A stretch of DNA of 49,210 bases, taken from assembly GCA_964611585.1 (NCBI GenBank), contig CAZTAK010000014.1, forward strand, positions 1 through 49,210, given 5' to 3'. Positions 1-8,453 of this stretch are shown here, in pieces. The notes under the pieces are model-generated. The model did no database searches, was not told the origin of the DNA, and saw only the letters and a program-made list of their open reading frames with translations. This DNA is from CAZTAK01 sp964611585. GTDB lineage: Bacteria > Pseudomonadota > Alphaproteobacteria > SHVP01. The stretch's first letter is position 1. Each line of letters starts with the position of its first letter. Both the position numbers and the translations under genes were made by a program.

Positions 1-245
1 CCGTGGATCGCCAGATTATTGGCCTCCGTGCCGCCCGAAGTGAACACCACATCTTCCGGCGCCCAGCCGCCCAACCCGGCGACTTGCTCGCGCGCACTCT
101 CGACCGTCCGCCGCGCAAGGCTACCGAAACGGTGCACCGACGAAGGATTCCCGGCCCGGAGTGCCGCGGACCGCATCGCCTCCGCGACCGGCTCGCGCAC
201 CGGCGCGCCCGCGTTGTAATCGAGATAGATGCCGAGTTCGGTCAC
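1..245 (-). CDS. Cysteine desulfurase, NifS/IscS/SufS class (partial, runs off the left edge)
   Basis: PLP enzyme that takes sulfur from cysteine for Fe-S cluster assembly. About 81 N-terminal residues are visible. Family signatures are YLDYNAGAP near residue 8, NPSSVHRFG around residue 33 and VVFTSGGTEANNLAIHG at the cut edge; the PLP lysine and sulfur-accepting cysteine lie outside the window. The start is taken as GTG at 245, giving VTELGIYLDYNAG, a normal N-terminus for the family. It lies 53 bp downstream of iscR on the same strand, so cysE-iscR-desulfurase form one likely operon feeding cysteine-derived sulfur into Fe-S biogenesis. Whether it is IscS- or SufS-like cannot be decided from this fragment. 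Confidence 0.9.
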   Translation of the reverse strand, partial: MTELGIYLDYNAGAPVREPVAEAMRSAALRAGNPSSVHRFGSLARRTVESAREQVAGLGGWAPEDVVFTSGGTEANNLAIH

Positions 246-298
246 AAGACTTCTGCTTTCGAAGGTGCGCCCGACATCGGATGCCGGGCCGCCCGCTG

Positions 299-775
299 CT
301 AGGCGGTCGCCCGCTCCGCCTGGTCTTCGTCGATTTCTGCGCTCCTGAGGCCGCTGGTGCCAATGACTCGTTTGGCAATGACATCCTCCAGCGACACCGA
401 ACTCAGAAACATGTGAATCTGGTTGCTGAGTTCTTCCCACAGGTCGTGGGTCAGGCAGCGGCCGGAATCGCGGCTGCAACCGACCGAGGACCCGGGCGTA
501 CACCGGGTCGCGCGCAACGGCTCGTCGACCGCAATCACGATGTCCGAAACCCGGGTCTCGTCCGTTGTCCGGTTGAGCAGATAGCCACCGCCCGGCCCGC
601 GGACGCTTTTGACCAACCCGCCACGACGCAATTTTCCGAACAACTGTTCCAGATAGGACAGCGAGATTTCCTGCCGTTCTGCAATTTCCGCCAGCGAGAC
701 CGGCTTGCCGGCACTGTTGGCGCCCAGATCGACCATCGCCATCACCGCATAGCGGCCTTTGGTACTGAGTTTCAC
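299..775 (-). CDS. iscR: Rrf2-family Fe-S regulator IscR
   Basis: Winged-helix transcription factor of 158 residues that senses Fe-S status. The N-terminal MKLSTKGRYAVMAMVDL and the wing GPGGGYLLNR are classic Rrf2 sequence. The cluster-binding segment has Cys92, Cys100 and Cys107 followed by His110, the three-Cys-one-His pattern of true IscR, so cluster binding is likely retained. It sits between cysE and the desulfurase, where it probably controls this operon. The C-terminal 45 residues beyond the cluster loop are less conserved, as is usual in this family. Confidence 0.92.
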   Translation of the reverse strand: MKLSTKGRYAVMAMVDLGANSAGKPVSLAEIAERQEISLSYLEQLFGKLRRGGLVKSVRGPGGGYLLNRTTDETRVSDIVIAVDEPLRATRCTPGSSVGCSRDSGRCLTHDLWEELSNQIHMFLSSVSLEDVIAKRVIGTSGLRSAEIDEDQAERATA

Positions 776-808
776 GCTTCGTCTCCTTGATTTGCCGGGC
801 CGGCCGGA

Positions 809-1570
809 TCAATCGTCGCCGTCGGCCTCGTCCCCTGCTGCCAGACCGGGAATTTGGGCGTTGCCCGGCCAAGCCGCATCGACATTGCCCGCGCGGCCCT
901 GTAGCGGCCGCTCGAGTTCGGTGACGCGTGCACTAAGGTATTGAATCTGTTCCAAAAGTCCTTCGACCGCATTCGAGGATGGGTCGCGCAGGGTGTCACC
1001 CGCAGCGCCGTAGGCCGTGAAGGGCTGCGGTGCCGCCGATTCCTTACGCGCAATCGCCCGCGCCGGAATCCCGACGACGACGTTGTTGGACGCCACATCC
1101 TTGACCACCACCGCGTTCGAGCCCACCCGGACGCCTTCGCCGAGCGTAATCGGGCCCAGCACTTTGGCACCCGCGCCGACGATGACGTTTTCCTCGAGCG
1201 TCGGGTGGCGTTTGCCGGGATCGAGCGAGGTCCCGCCGAGAGTCACGCCCTGATAGAGCGTGACGCCGTCGCCGATGACGGAAGTCTCGCCCACGACCAC
1301 GCCCATTCCGTGGTCGATAAAAAACCCGCGCCCGATGACGGCGCCGGGATGAATTTCTATTCCGGTCCACCAACGGGCGATGGCCGAAATCCAGCACGCC
1401 AAAAACCGAAAACCTCCCCGCCATAACCCGTGCGCCAGCCGATGCGCCACGACGGCCTGAAATCCGGGGTAAAAGAGCACCACTTCGAGGCGCGACCGGG
1501 CCGCCGGGTCGCGATCCAACACGGCATCGAGATCGGCACGCAAAGACTTGAAACCGGGCCGACTGCCCAT
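809..1570 (-). CDS. cysE: Serine O-acetyltransferase (CysE)
   Basis: Makes O-acetylserine from serine and acetyl-CoA, the committed step of cysteine synthesis. 253 residues. A short helical N-terminal domain is followed by a left-handed beta-helix of hexapeptide repeats (residues about 70-175) holding the catalytic loop IDHGMGVVVGET and TLGGTSLDPGKRHPTL. It is the short, EpsC-like form lacking the long N-terminus of enterobacterial CysE. The C-terminal tail (residues about 195-253) looks partly coiled-coil (LLEQIQYLSARVTELERPL) and then acidic. First gene of the cysE-iscR-desulfurase operon, 33 bp before iscR, which couples cysteine supply to Fe-S assembly. Confidence 0.95.
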   Translation of the reverse strand: MGSRPGFKSLRADLDAVLDRDPAARSRLEVVLFYPGFQAVVAHRLAHGLWRGGFRFLACWISAIARWWTGIEIHPGAVIGRGFFIDHGMGVVVGETSVIGDGVTLYQGVTLGGTSLDPGKRHPTLEENVIVGAGAKVLGPITLGEGVRVGSNAVVVKDVASNNVVVGIPARAIARKESAAPQPFTAYGAAGDTLRDPSSNAVEGLLEQIQYLSARVTELERPLQGRAGNVDAAWPGNAQIPGLAAGDEADGDD

Positions 1571-1622
1571 GATATATTCCGACCTTGGCTATTCGGCTCA
1601 AGGCACTGAGCCGCAGGGACCC

Positions 1623-1651
1623 TATATATTGATCCCGACCCCTGTGATCAA
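1623..1651 (-). promoter_or_regulatory. Predicted promoter of the cysE-iscR operon with an overlapping inverted repeat
   Basis: Read on the minus strand, TTGATC (1651-1646) and TATATA (1628-1623) are separated by exactly 17 bp, a good sigma-70-type promoter about 50 bp before cysE. The -35 hexamer is one arm of a perfect 6-bp inverted repeat: TTGATC at 1629-1634, 11 bases, GATCAA at 1646-1651. An operator is therefore plausible, with the iscR product as obvious candidate, but the sequence does not match a motif I can name. Confidence 0.5.
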
Positions 1652-1708
1652 GTAATTAATGCCCGATTCAAGCAGTTTCGAGATCTATTTTCTACTGTTT
1701 TAATCAAT

Positions 1709-1714
1709 TATAAT
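1709..1714 (+). promoter_or_regulatory. Possible -10 element for the hydrolase gene
   Basis: A perfect TATAAT lies 44 bp before the hydrolase ATG in an AT-rich patch (1653-1714) that contrasts with the GC-rich surroundings. No convincing -35 hexamer is seen 15-18 bp upstream, so the promoter is weak or activator-dependent, or the match is chance. Confidence 0.25.
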
Positions 1715-1757
1715 CGGGTGGTCCCGACGGGACGGCCCCTGTAACAAACGGAACCCG

Positions 1758-2417
1758 ATGCCTGACGTTACCTTTCACGGCCCCGACGGCCGCCTCGAAG
1801 GCCGCTACCACGACACAGGGTCGCCGGGTTCGCCGGTCGCCCTTGTGCTGCACCCCCATCCGCTGCATGGCGGAACCATGAACAACAAGATCGTGTACAC
1901 CCTCTATCGCGCCTTCGCGGATCGCGGTTTTTCGGTGCTGCGGTTCAATTTCCGCGGCGTCGGCCGCAGCGAGGGCGCCTTCGACCACGGGCTTGGCGAG
2001 CTGTCGGATGCAGCGGCGGCGCTGGACTGGCTTCAAACCTTCAACGAAAACGCCCGTCAGACCTGGATCGGCGGGTTTTCCTTCGGCGCCTGGATCGCAA
2101 TGCAGTTGCTGATGCGCCGGCCCGAAATCACAAGTTTCCTGTCGCTGGCACCGCCCGCAAATCTCTATGACTTTACTTTTCTTGCGCCGTGTCCGTCGTC
2201 GGGCCTGATTCTCCAGGGGGATGCCGACGAGCACGTTCCCGAGGAAGACGTCAGCAAGCTGGCGAAGAAACTGGTGGCCCAGCGCGGCCTCGACATCGAC
2301 TACCGCACCATCAAAGGGGCGGACCATTTCTTCACCAACAAGCTGGACGAGATGGCCAAAGTGGTCGGCGGCTATCTTGACGTTGCGCTGCCCGTCGCCG
2401 AGGCCGCAACGGGATAG
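1758..2417 (+). CDS. Alpha/beta hydrolase of the COG2945 type
   Basis: Cytoplasmic serine hydrolase of 219 residues, substrate unknown. The oxyanion-side motif LHPHPLHGGTMNNK (31-44) is typical of this family. The nucleophile elbow is Gly106-Phe-Ser108-Phe-Gly110, the acid is probably Asp155 or Asp157 in GDADEHVP, and the base is His190 in GADHFF, so a complete triad is present. There is no signal peptide or membrane segment. It is divergent from cysE-iscR. Its stop codon (2415-2417) overlaps the first bases of a palindromic repeat. Confidence 0.85.
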   Translation: MPDVTFHGPDGRLEGRYHDTGSPGSPVALVLHPHPLHGGTMNNKIVYTLYRAFADRGFSVLRFNFRGVGRSEGAFDHGLGELSDAAAALDWLQTFNENARQTWIGGFSFGAWIAMQLLMRRPEITSFLSLAPPANLYDFTFLAPCPSSGLILQGDADEHVPEEDVSKLAKKLVAQRGLDIDYRTIKGADHFFTNKLDEMAKVVGGYLDVALPVAEAATG

Positions 2418-2476
2418 AGCAATATCCGCAGGGATTGAACCGGCGCGGTTCGATCCGTCGGATGAAATTGCTCCAG
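2416..2476. repeat. 61-bp palindromic intergenic repeat, CTAGAGCA family, copy 1
   Basis: Near-perfect palindrome starting TAGAGCAATATCCG and ending CGGATGAAATTGCTCCAG, with an inner hairpin GGATTGAACCG / CGGTTCGATCC around 2432-2455. It starts inside the hydrolase stop codon. Its ends (TAGAGCA...TGCTCCAG) are shared with the 293-bp element at 30029-30321, so it is probably a short member of the same dispersed family. As RNA it would fold into a strong hairpin after the hydrolase gene. Confidence 0.7.
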
Positions 2477-2487
2477 TTTTCAAGAAG

Positions 2488-2552
2488 CTAGAGCAGCTTT
2501 ATCCGTTCAGGTATCGCCGAAAGCGATTCCACCTGAACGGATGCTGCTCTAG
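2488..2552. repeat. 65-bp palindromic intergenic repeat, CTAGAGCA family, copy 2
   Basis: Arms CTAGAGCAGC and ATCCGTTCAGGT on the left pair with ACCTGAACGGAT and GCTGCTCTAG on the right; three extra T (2498-2500) make the left arm asymmetric. The inner part ATCGC-CGAAA-GCGAT (2513-2527) forms its own stem. It lies only 11 bp after copy 1, so the two stand in tandem between the convergent hydrolase and anmK genes. Confidence 0.7.
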
Positions 2553-2726
2553 GTCGTGGACTCACAAACGACGCAAGGCATTGAAATTACTTGTTTCTTC
2601 GCCAGCCGCAGTTTGTTCCAAACAGGTCAGCAACCCACTGATCTGTATTGGTTTTCTGGACTAATGGGTACGTGACCTAGTACGCAAATCGTCGTCGCCG
2701 GCGATTCCGCCGGCTCGAGATTTGCT
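2553..2726. other. Non-coding remainder between hydrolase and anmK
   Basis: With the two palindromes, this makes a gene-free stretch of about 310 bp. No coding frame with family similarity is seen. A short GC-rich hairpin (GCCGGCGATTCCGCCGGC, 2697-2714) lies just past the anmK stop and could help end the anmK transcript, but no T tract follows it on the minus strand. Confidence 0.4.
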
Positions 2727-3830
2727 CTAGCCGGCCGGCGGCCGCCACAAGCGACCACCCTGCGCCGGTTCGCGGCAGCCGGTGGTCGACGGCAGGCTGA
2801 GCGGAAGACCGCGCAGGTGGCGCACGGCGAGGTAGGCGAAGGCCTCGGCTTCCAGCGCGTCGCCGCGCCAGCCGACCGATTCCACCGGTTCCACCGGGGC
2901 GCCGAGACGCGCCCGCAATTGATCCATGATGGCGGGATTGTGGCGGCCTCCGCCGGTGACAAGCCAGCGGTCCGGCGGCGCCGGCAGGTGGGCGCAGGCG
3001 GCTGCGACGGCGGCGGCGGTGAAGGCGGTGAGGGTTGCCGCTGCGTCGGCGGCGCCGAGCCCTTTGACGGCATCCGAACGGAAATCGTTGCGGTCGAGTG
3101 ACTTGGGCGGCGGCCGCCCGAAAAAGGCGGACTCCATCAAGGCGCGCAACGCCTTTTCGTTGCAACGCCCGGCTCGCGCCAATGCACCGTCGCGGTCGAA
3201 CCGGCCGCGGCCCTCGCCCGATACCCAGTCGTCGAGCAAGGCGACACCGGGGCCGGTATCGAACGCGAGAATGTCCGAATCGTCCGGCCCGAGCCACGTC
3301 ACATTGGCGACGCCACCGATATTGAGGACCGCGAGCGGGTGGCCGAGGGTGTAAGCCCGGGCCCGGTGATAGAGGGGCGCAAGCGGGGCCCCCTGCCCGC
3401 CCAAGATCATATCGGCGCTACGAAAATCGTTGACCACCGGGCGCCCGATCACGGCCGCCAGCAGTTCGCCGTCACCAATCTGAACCGTGCGGCGGTCATC
3501 GGGTGCATGAAAAAGGGTGTGACCGTGAAACCCAATAATCTTTATTTTTGAGGCTGTTATTCTTTCTTTCTCAAGTAATAGATCGATGATTTCGGCGTGA
3601 GCGCGGGTGAGATCGGCTTCGACCGGCGCGCGTTCGGCGGCGGCAGGATCCGACCCCAAAAGGGCGCGAAGGCGCTCCCGCAAATCTGACTCATAGGGCG
3701 CCGACAAGAAGCCGCCCGGCTCGGCAAGCCGCTCACCGTCGGTCCACAATAAAGCCGCATCGATACCGTCAAGCGAGGTGCCACTCATCAGCCCGAGTGC
3801 GAGCCGGGCCTTGCCGTCCGCGGGGGTCAT
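2727..3830 (-). CDS. anmK: Anhydro-N-acetylmuramic acid kinase (AnmK)
   Basis: Phosphorylates and opens 1,6-anhydroMurNAc to MurNAc-6-phosphate during cell-wall recycling. 367 residues, normal length. Signatures in order: GLMSGTSLDGIDAALL (13-28, nucleotide loop), IGFHGHTLFH, LGGQGAPLAPLYH, NIGGVANVTWL, FDTGPG (bearing the catalytic Asp) and TGGGRHN near the C-terminus. Divergent from tyrS, a pairing common in Alphaproteobacteria. A short patch at about 3530-3595, encoding LLLEKERITASKIKIIGF, uses AT-rich codons (TTA, AGA, ATA) unlike the rest of the gene. Confidence 0.95.
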   Translation of the reverse strand: MTPADGKARLALGLMSGTSLDGIDAALLWTDGERLAEPGGFLSAPYESDLRERLRALLGSDPAAAERAPVEADLTRAHAEIIDLLLEKERITASKIKIIGFHGHTLFHAPDDRRTVQIGDGELLAAVIGRPVVNDFRSADMILGGQGAPLAPLYHRARAYTLGHPLAVLNIGGVANVTWLGPDDSDILAFDTGPGVALLDDWVSGEGRGRFDRDGALARAGRCNEKALRALMESAFFGRPPPKSLDRNDFRSDAVKGLGAADAAATLTAFTAAAVAAACAHLPAPPDRWLVTGGGRHNPAIMDQLRARLGAPVEPVESVGWRGDALEAEAFAYLAVRHLRGLPLSLPSTTGCREPAQGGRLWRPPAG

Positions 3831-3962
3831 CGCGGCAGCTCCGGCGCCCTTGGCCGCGCTGCGCCGTCCCGCATTGTCGCTCGCGGGCGATCGTGATACA
3901 TCAGCCGCCCGCCCGGCGGCGGCTTGCTTTTGCGGCGGCCCGCACCGAATCTGATCTGACCC

Positions 3963-5216
3963 ATGCCCACTTTCCGCTCAAACTTCCTGCACCGGATTCA
4001 GGATCGCGGCTACCTCTATCAGGGAACCGATCTTGAGTCTTTGGACGCGGCGGCCGTGGCCGGGCCGGTCACCGCCTATATCGGCTACGACTGCACCGGG
4101 CCCAGTCTCCATGCGGGCCACCTTCTGTCGATCATGGCGCTACGCTTGTTCCAGCAGACCGGGCACCGCCCGATCGTGCTCATGGGCGGCGGCACCACCA
4201 AGATCGGCGACCCCACCGGCAAGGACAGACAGCGCCAGCTATTGAGCGACGACGAGATCGCCAGCAACATGGCGAGCCTGAAGGATACCTTCAGCCGTTA
4301 TCTCGATTTCGGCGACGGGCCCACCGGCGCCATCATGGTCAACAACGCGGACTGGCTGGACGAGCTTGAGTATGTTCCATTTCTGCGCGAATTCGGTTCC
4401 CAGTTCTCGGTCAACCGGATGTTGTCGATGGAGAGCGTGAAAAACCGGTTGGACCGCGAACAACCGCTGTCGTTCCTGGAGTTCAACTACATGGTGCTCC
4501 AGGCCTACGACTTCGTCGAGCTGGGGCGCCGCTACAACTGCGGCCTGCAGATGGGCGGTTCCGACCAATGGGGCAATATCGTCGCCGGCGTCGAACTCGG
4601 GCGGCGCGTCGATGGCCGCACCCTGTTCGGCCTGACAATGCCGCTGCTGACGACCCATTCCGGCGCCAAGATGGGCAAGACCGAATCGGGCGCGGTGTGG
4701 CTCAACGCCGACCAGCACTCGGCTTACGACTTCTGGCAATACTGGCGCGACGTCGAGGATGCCGACGTGGGCCGCTTTTTGCGTCTGTTTACGGATTTGC
4801 CGCTCGACGAGATCGCGCGCCTTGAGTCTCTCGAAGGCCAGGAAATCAACGACGCCAAGAAGGTCCTCGCAGGCGAGGTGACGCGGCTCTGTCACGGCGA
4901 AGATGCGGCGGCGGCGGCGAGCGAAACGGCGCGGCGCACGTTCGAGGATGGCGAGGCCGGTGCCGAGCTGCCGACGGTCGAGATTCCGAAGGCAGAACTC
5001 GGCGCCGGAGTCGCGGTGACGCGGCTGCTCGTCGAGTCCGGTCTTTGCGCCTCCGGCGGCGAGGCGCGGCGCCTGATCCGCGGCGGCGGGGCGCGTATCA
5101 ATGGAAAGGCGGTCGAAAACGAGCTCGACCAGGTCACCAGCGCCGATGTCGGCGCCAAAGGTACGGTCAAGCTGTCGGCGGGGAAAAAGCGCCACGCGTT
5201 GGTCCGCGCCGTTTGA
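3963..5216 (+). CDS. tyrS: Tyrosyl-tRNA synthetase (TyrS)
   Basis: Charges tRNA-Tyr. 417 residues, a class I synthetase. The HIGH-type motif is HAGH at 50-53 within YDCTGPSLHAGHLL; the tyrosine pocket segments LEFNYMVLQAYDF and QMGGSDQWGN follow; the KMSKS-type loop is KMGKT from residue 236. A C-terminal S4 RNA-binding domain covers about residues 345-415 (LIRGGGARINGKAV). No paralog-type truncation is seen. The gene is convergent with the following envelope protein, with only 6 bp between the two stops. Confidence 0.97.
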   Translation: MPTFRSNFLHRIQDRGYLYQGTDLESLDAAAVAGPVTAYIGYDCTGPSLHAGHLLSIMALRLFQQTGHRPIVLMGGGTTKIGDPTGKDRQRQLLSDDEIASNMASLKDTFSRYLDFGDGPTGAIMVNNADWLDELEYVPFLREFGSQFSVNRMLSMESVKNRLDREQPLSFLEFNYMVLQAYDFVELGRRYNCGLQMGGSDQWGNIVAGVELGRRVDGRTLFGLTMPLLTTHSGAKMGKTESGAVWLNADQHSAYDFWQYWRDVEDADVGRFLRLFTDLPLDEIARLESLEGQEINDAKKVLAGEVTRLCHGEDAAAAASETARRTFEDGEAGAELPTVEIPKAELGAGVAVTRLLVESGLCASGGEARRLIRGGGARINGKAVENELDQVTSADVGAKGTVKLSAGKKRHALVRAV

Positions 5217-5222
5217 GGGCGC

Positions 5223-8200
5223 TCAGATTCCGTCCGGTTCGGCCTCGTTACTAGGTGTCGGCCCCTCGGCACCGCGAAAAATCGAAAAAAAGTTGCGCAG
5301 AAATCCCGGCGCGAGCGCCGTCAGCGGATTGACCGTAATCACCGGCTCGTCGACCGGGCCCTTGATGTCGTAGTTGATCGCGAACACGCCCTCGCCTTCG
5401 CGCCCGACCAGCAGGCTGCCGATCAGAGGAATCGAGCCGAGGATGCGGTTTATGGTGTAGGCAGGCACCAGCGTTCCGTACAGGAAGATCGCGTCTTCCG
5501 GCGTATCGATCGTGCCTTCGAGCGTAATGCCCAACGAGGGCCCAAACGCACGCGCATCGGTGACGCTCAGGACACCATCACGGAACGAAAACGGGATGTC
5601 GGCGCGGGCAAAGCTGATGCCCTCGCCGTTCAGGGTTTCGAGAATCCCGGTCAGCGACGCCAGTGTCAGAAGGCGGGCCAGCGCCGGCGCATTGTTGATT
5701 CGGATATCGGTCACTGCAATGCGGCCGTCGAACACCGGACGCTCGCCGCGATCGTCGATTTCAGCGGCAAGCCTCAGCGTGCCGCCTTCAGCTTCGCGGA
5801 ACATGCCGGTGGTGCGGGCCAATGCGCCGGCATCGCTGGTGGTGACTGCGAGGCGGCGGCGGCGCTCGGGGTCGGTCGACATAACGACGGCAAGCGGCGC
5901 CACTTCGTTCAGGGTGCCGACCATCTGGATGCTGTCGAGACCGTCGGCGCCATAGATGATCTCACCCGAGAGGCCATGAAGCGCCCGCGTCGGGCTGATG
6001 ACCATTTCCGTCAGGCGCACCGATACCCGGACTGGCGGCACATTGCCGATGCTCTCGGATGAAAAGAAGGCATCCAGGTAGGGGCCGACGTCGATGGCAT
6101 TGCCGTCGACCGCAACGATAAACCCGTCCGGCGCCTGGGGGCGCACCGAGGCGGCAAGATCGTTGCCGCCGAACTGCAATCGCGACACGTCGAGCCGACG
6201 CAACGACCGATCAGCGTTGATTTCGACTTCGCCCATCGCCACCAGATCGATGGCGCGCAAATCGATGTCGTGCGCCAGCAGATTGTCGCTCGCCCCCGGG
6301 ACGACGCGGAAGGTCAGCCGGCCCTCGATGTCGGGGGGCTTTTCCCACAGCAGCGGCCCGAGATCGAGACGCGCGGGCGCGAGATCGATGTCGAGCGTGG
6401 CCTCGAGTATTCTCCGGTCCTGCGACAACAAGCGCACCTCGACGCCGACCGGGCCGGTTATGACGGAGCCGGTCGGAAAACCCAACGCGGTACGGTTTTC
6501 GTCGTCGAACAGCCCGCTGACCGTAACCCTGGCCGGCTGGCGCTCGCCCGGCGCGAAATTTTCCTCCCAGGTGACGTTGGCGGCCACGCCGTTGAGCGCT
6601 GCCGTCCCCGCGAGCGACAGGCCGGCGGCATTCAATTGCAGCGCCAGACTGCCGTTGGTCACATCGATCCCCGACAGGACGTCCTCGAAGGACGTGTCGC
6701 GAAGGTTGGCGGCCGCCGCGAACCGCACGTCGGACGGTTTCAGTCCCGGACGGACGGGGAATCCGATACGCGCCCGCGCTGCCACGAGCCCGCCAATCGC
6801 TTCAGGATCCAAACCGATCTTGGTCGCAAACAGCAGCGGCTCCCGGTCGAGCATGCCAAGCATGATTTTGCTTTCGCCCGAGGCCACAAATTCAACCACT
6901 GCATTCCATTTGCGCGGTGCCTCCTTCACCAGGCGGATGCGCCCTTCAGACAGGGCGAGCCCTTCGACATCGGCGCTGTCGAACGTGGCCTCGAAGGTCG
7001 ATTCGGTCATGTGAACCGATCCGGCGGCATTGGTGACCGGCGGCAGCGCCCCGAGATAGGTGCCGGCCCCGCCGCTGAACAGAAACCGCGCCTCGACGCT
7101 GCCGGAGCGGAGATTGCGGTTTTCGATATCGCTGCCCCGCAGCGCCAACCGGACCGAGCCCTGGGTAAGGGTTCCACCCGTCACATTCTTCTTGAACCAG
7201 GCCCGCGCGAAGGGCGTAATCCCGGCCGGCCAATAGCGGTCAACCAATTGCGCGCTCACGTTTTTGATGATGCCGGAGAGGTTGAGCACCGGCTCGCCGT
7301 CTTCGAGCAAGATTTCGCCCGACCCCTCGCCCCGTGCCCCGTTGGAGCGCGCCCGCAAATCCGTCAACGTCACCGAATCGAGGGTCGGGGGCACGACGCC
7401 TTTGGCGAACAACTCGGAAAGCGCAAGCGGCTCGTCGAGGAACGGCGCCAGCACGATCCGCCCGCTGCCGCCCTCGATTGCGAAATTGAGCGGCGACAGA
7501 GATCCATCGGGCGCGATCACAAGGTTTGCAGTCCCTGTCAGTGGCATCTGGATGGTTTCCAGAATCCTCAACTCTTCCGCCGCCGCGGCTAGATCAGCCG
7601 GAACGATGTCGTTGAAGCGCAAGCCCACCTCCAGCGACTGGCGCACATAGTCGAAAGCCGCATCGGCCAGGAAGACAAATCGTTTCGCGCCCAGCGCCAG
7701 TTCCAAATCGACATTGCCGTCGATACCGAACTCGTGGCGCCTGAAATCGGCTTCGGCACGGGGGAATATCCATAACCGGCCGCTGCCGACGTCCTGGAAG
7801 GTGACGCGCGCGCCGATGATGCTGAGGCGCTCGAGCATCGCGGTGGGCCGCGACGAATCGGGCGGCAACAGTAGCTGCTGGCCGAGGCGGCCGATCAGCC
7901 GCGTGCCCGTGACATCGTCCGCGGCCGCCCCGACGCCCAAATTGAGGCTGCCATCGAGGTTGCGCACGAGGTGCAGGATCGGCGACAGCACATCGACGGT
8001 CCGCGGCACCAACCGTCCGCGCACCAGCTGCCGACCGTCCAGCCCTACCGCCATTTCCGGAATCCCCGCGGCGGCGGTGCCATCGGCGTCGAATAGTGTG
8101 ACCCCAACGACCCGGATATCGAGGCCGCGATCAAGCCCGGCCCAAGTCAGAATCGTATCGTCGAGGGTAAGCGCGAATCCGTCCGCGCCGCTGTAACTCA

Positions 8201-8345
8201 AGGCTTCTTGCAGGTATCCGGAAAGAAATCCGAGCGAGACCGGTCCCGACGACAGGCGCCAGGCACCGGCCGCGACGATAAGGGCTGACCCCGCGACCAG
8301 CGCGGCAATTGCCCGCAGCAGAATTTTAATTGCTGACCGAATCAC
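5223..8345 (-). CDS. AsmA-like / YhdP-type (DUF3971) envelope protein
   Basis: Large periplasmic protein of 1040 residues anchored by one N-terminal membrane segment (about 6-28, ILLRAIAALVAGSALIVAAG). The rest is beta-rich repeats typical of the AsmA/YhdP/TamB bridge-like proteins, which are linked to phospholipid movement between the two membranes. The C-terminal part (about 870-1015), with LEGTIDTPEDAIFLYGTLVPAY, matches the conserved AsmA-like C-terminal region. The last 20 residues are polar. It is divergent from glnE with about 108 bp between starts. The family call is firm; the lipid-transport role is inferred from characterised homologs. Confidence 0.82.
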   Translation of the reverse strand: MIRSAIKILLRAIAALVAGSALIVAAGAWRLSSGPVSLGFLSGYLQEALSYSGADGFALTLDDTILTWAGLDRGLDIRVVGVTLFDADGTAAAGIPEMAVGLDGRQLVRGRLVPRTVDVLSPILHLVRNLDGSLNLGVGAAADDVTGTRLIGRLGQQLLLPPDSSRPTAMLERLSIIGARVTFQDVGSGRLWIFPRAEADFRRHEFGIDGNVDLELALGAKRFVFLADAAFDYVRQSLEVGLRFNDIVPADLAAAAEELRILETIQMPLTGTANLVIAPDGSLSPLNFAIEGGSGRIVLAPFLDEPLALSELFAKGVVPPTLDSVTLTDLRARSNGARGEGSGEILLEDGEPVLNLSGIIKNVSAQLVDRYWPAGITPFARAWFKKNVTGGTLTQGSVRLALRGSDIENRNLRSGSVEARFLFSGGAGTYLGALPPVTNAAGSVHMTESTFEATFDSADVEGLALSEGRIRLVKEAPRKWNAVVEFVASGESKIMLGMLDREPLLFATKIGLDPEAIGGLVAARARIGFPVRPGLKPSDVRFAAAANLRDTSFEDVLSGIDVTNGSLALQLNAAGLSLAGTAALNGVAANVTWEENFAPGERQPARVTVSGLFDDENRTALGFPTGSVITGPVGVEVRLLSQDRRILEATLDIDLAPARLDLGPLLWEKPPDIEGRLTFRVVPGASDNLLAHDIDLRAIDLVAMGEVEINADRSLRRLDVSRLQFGGNDLAASVRPQAPDGFIVAVDGNAIDVGPYLDAFFSSESIGNVPPVRVSVRLTEMVISPTRALHGLSGEIIYGADGLDSIQMVGTLNEVAPLAVVMSTDPERRRRLAVTTSDAGALARTTGMFREAEGGTLRLAAEIDDRGERPVFDGRIAVTDIRINNAPALARLLTLASLTGILETLNGEGISFARADIPFSFRDGVLSVTDARAFGPSLGITLEGTIDTPEDAIFLYGTLVPAYTINRILGSIPLIGSLLVGREGEGVFAINYDIKGPVDEPVITVNPLTALAPGFLRNFFSIFRGAEGPTPSNEAEPDGI

Positions 8346-8453
8346 GCTTTCTTGCTACGCCAGAGGCAGTAGTGACAAAAATTCAAACAAAATGGCCGCC
8401 GGGCCAGATTGCCACTGCCGACGTCCGCATCCGATAGCCCAACATAGACGGAA

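Noticed and set aside
6270..7592. 440-codon open frame antisense to the AsmA-like gene
   Set aside because: His/Arg/Gln-rich shadow translation, no motifs, no start signal.
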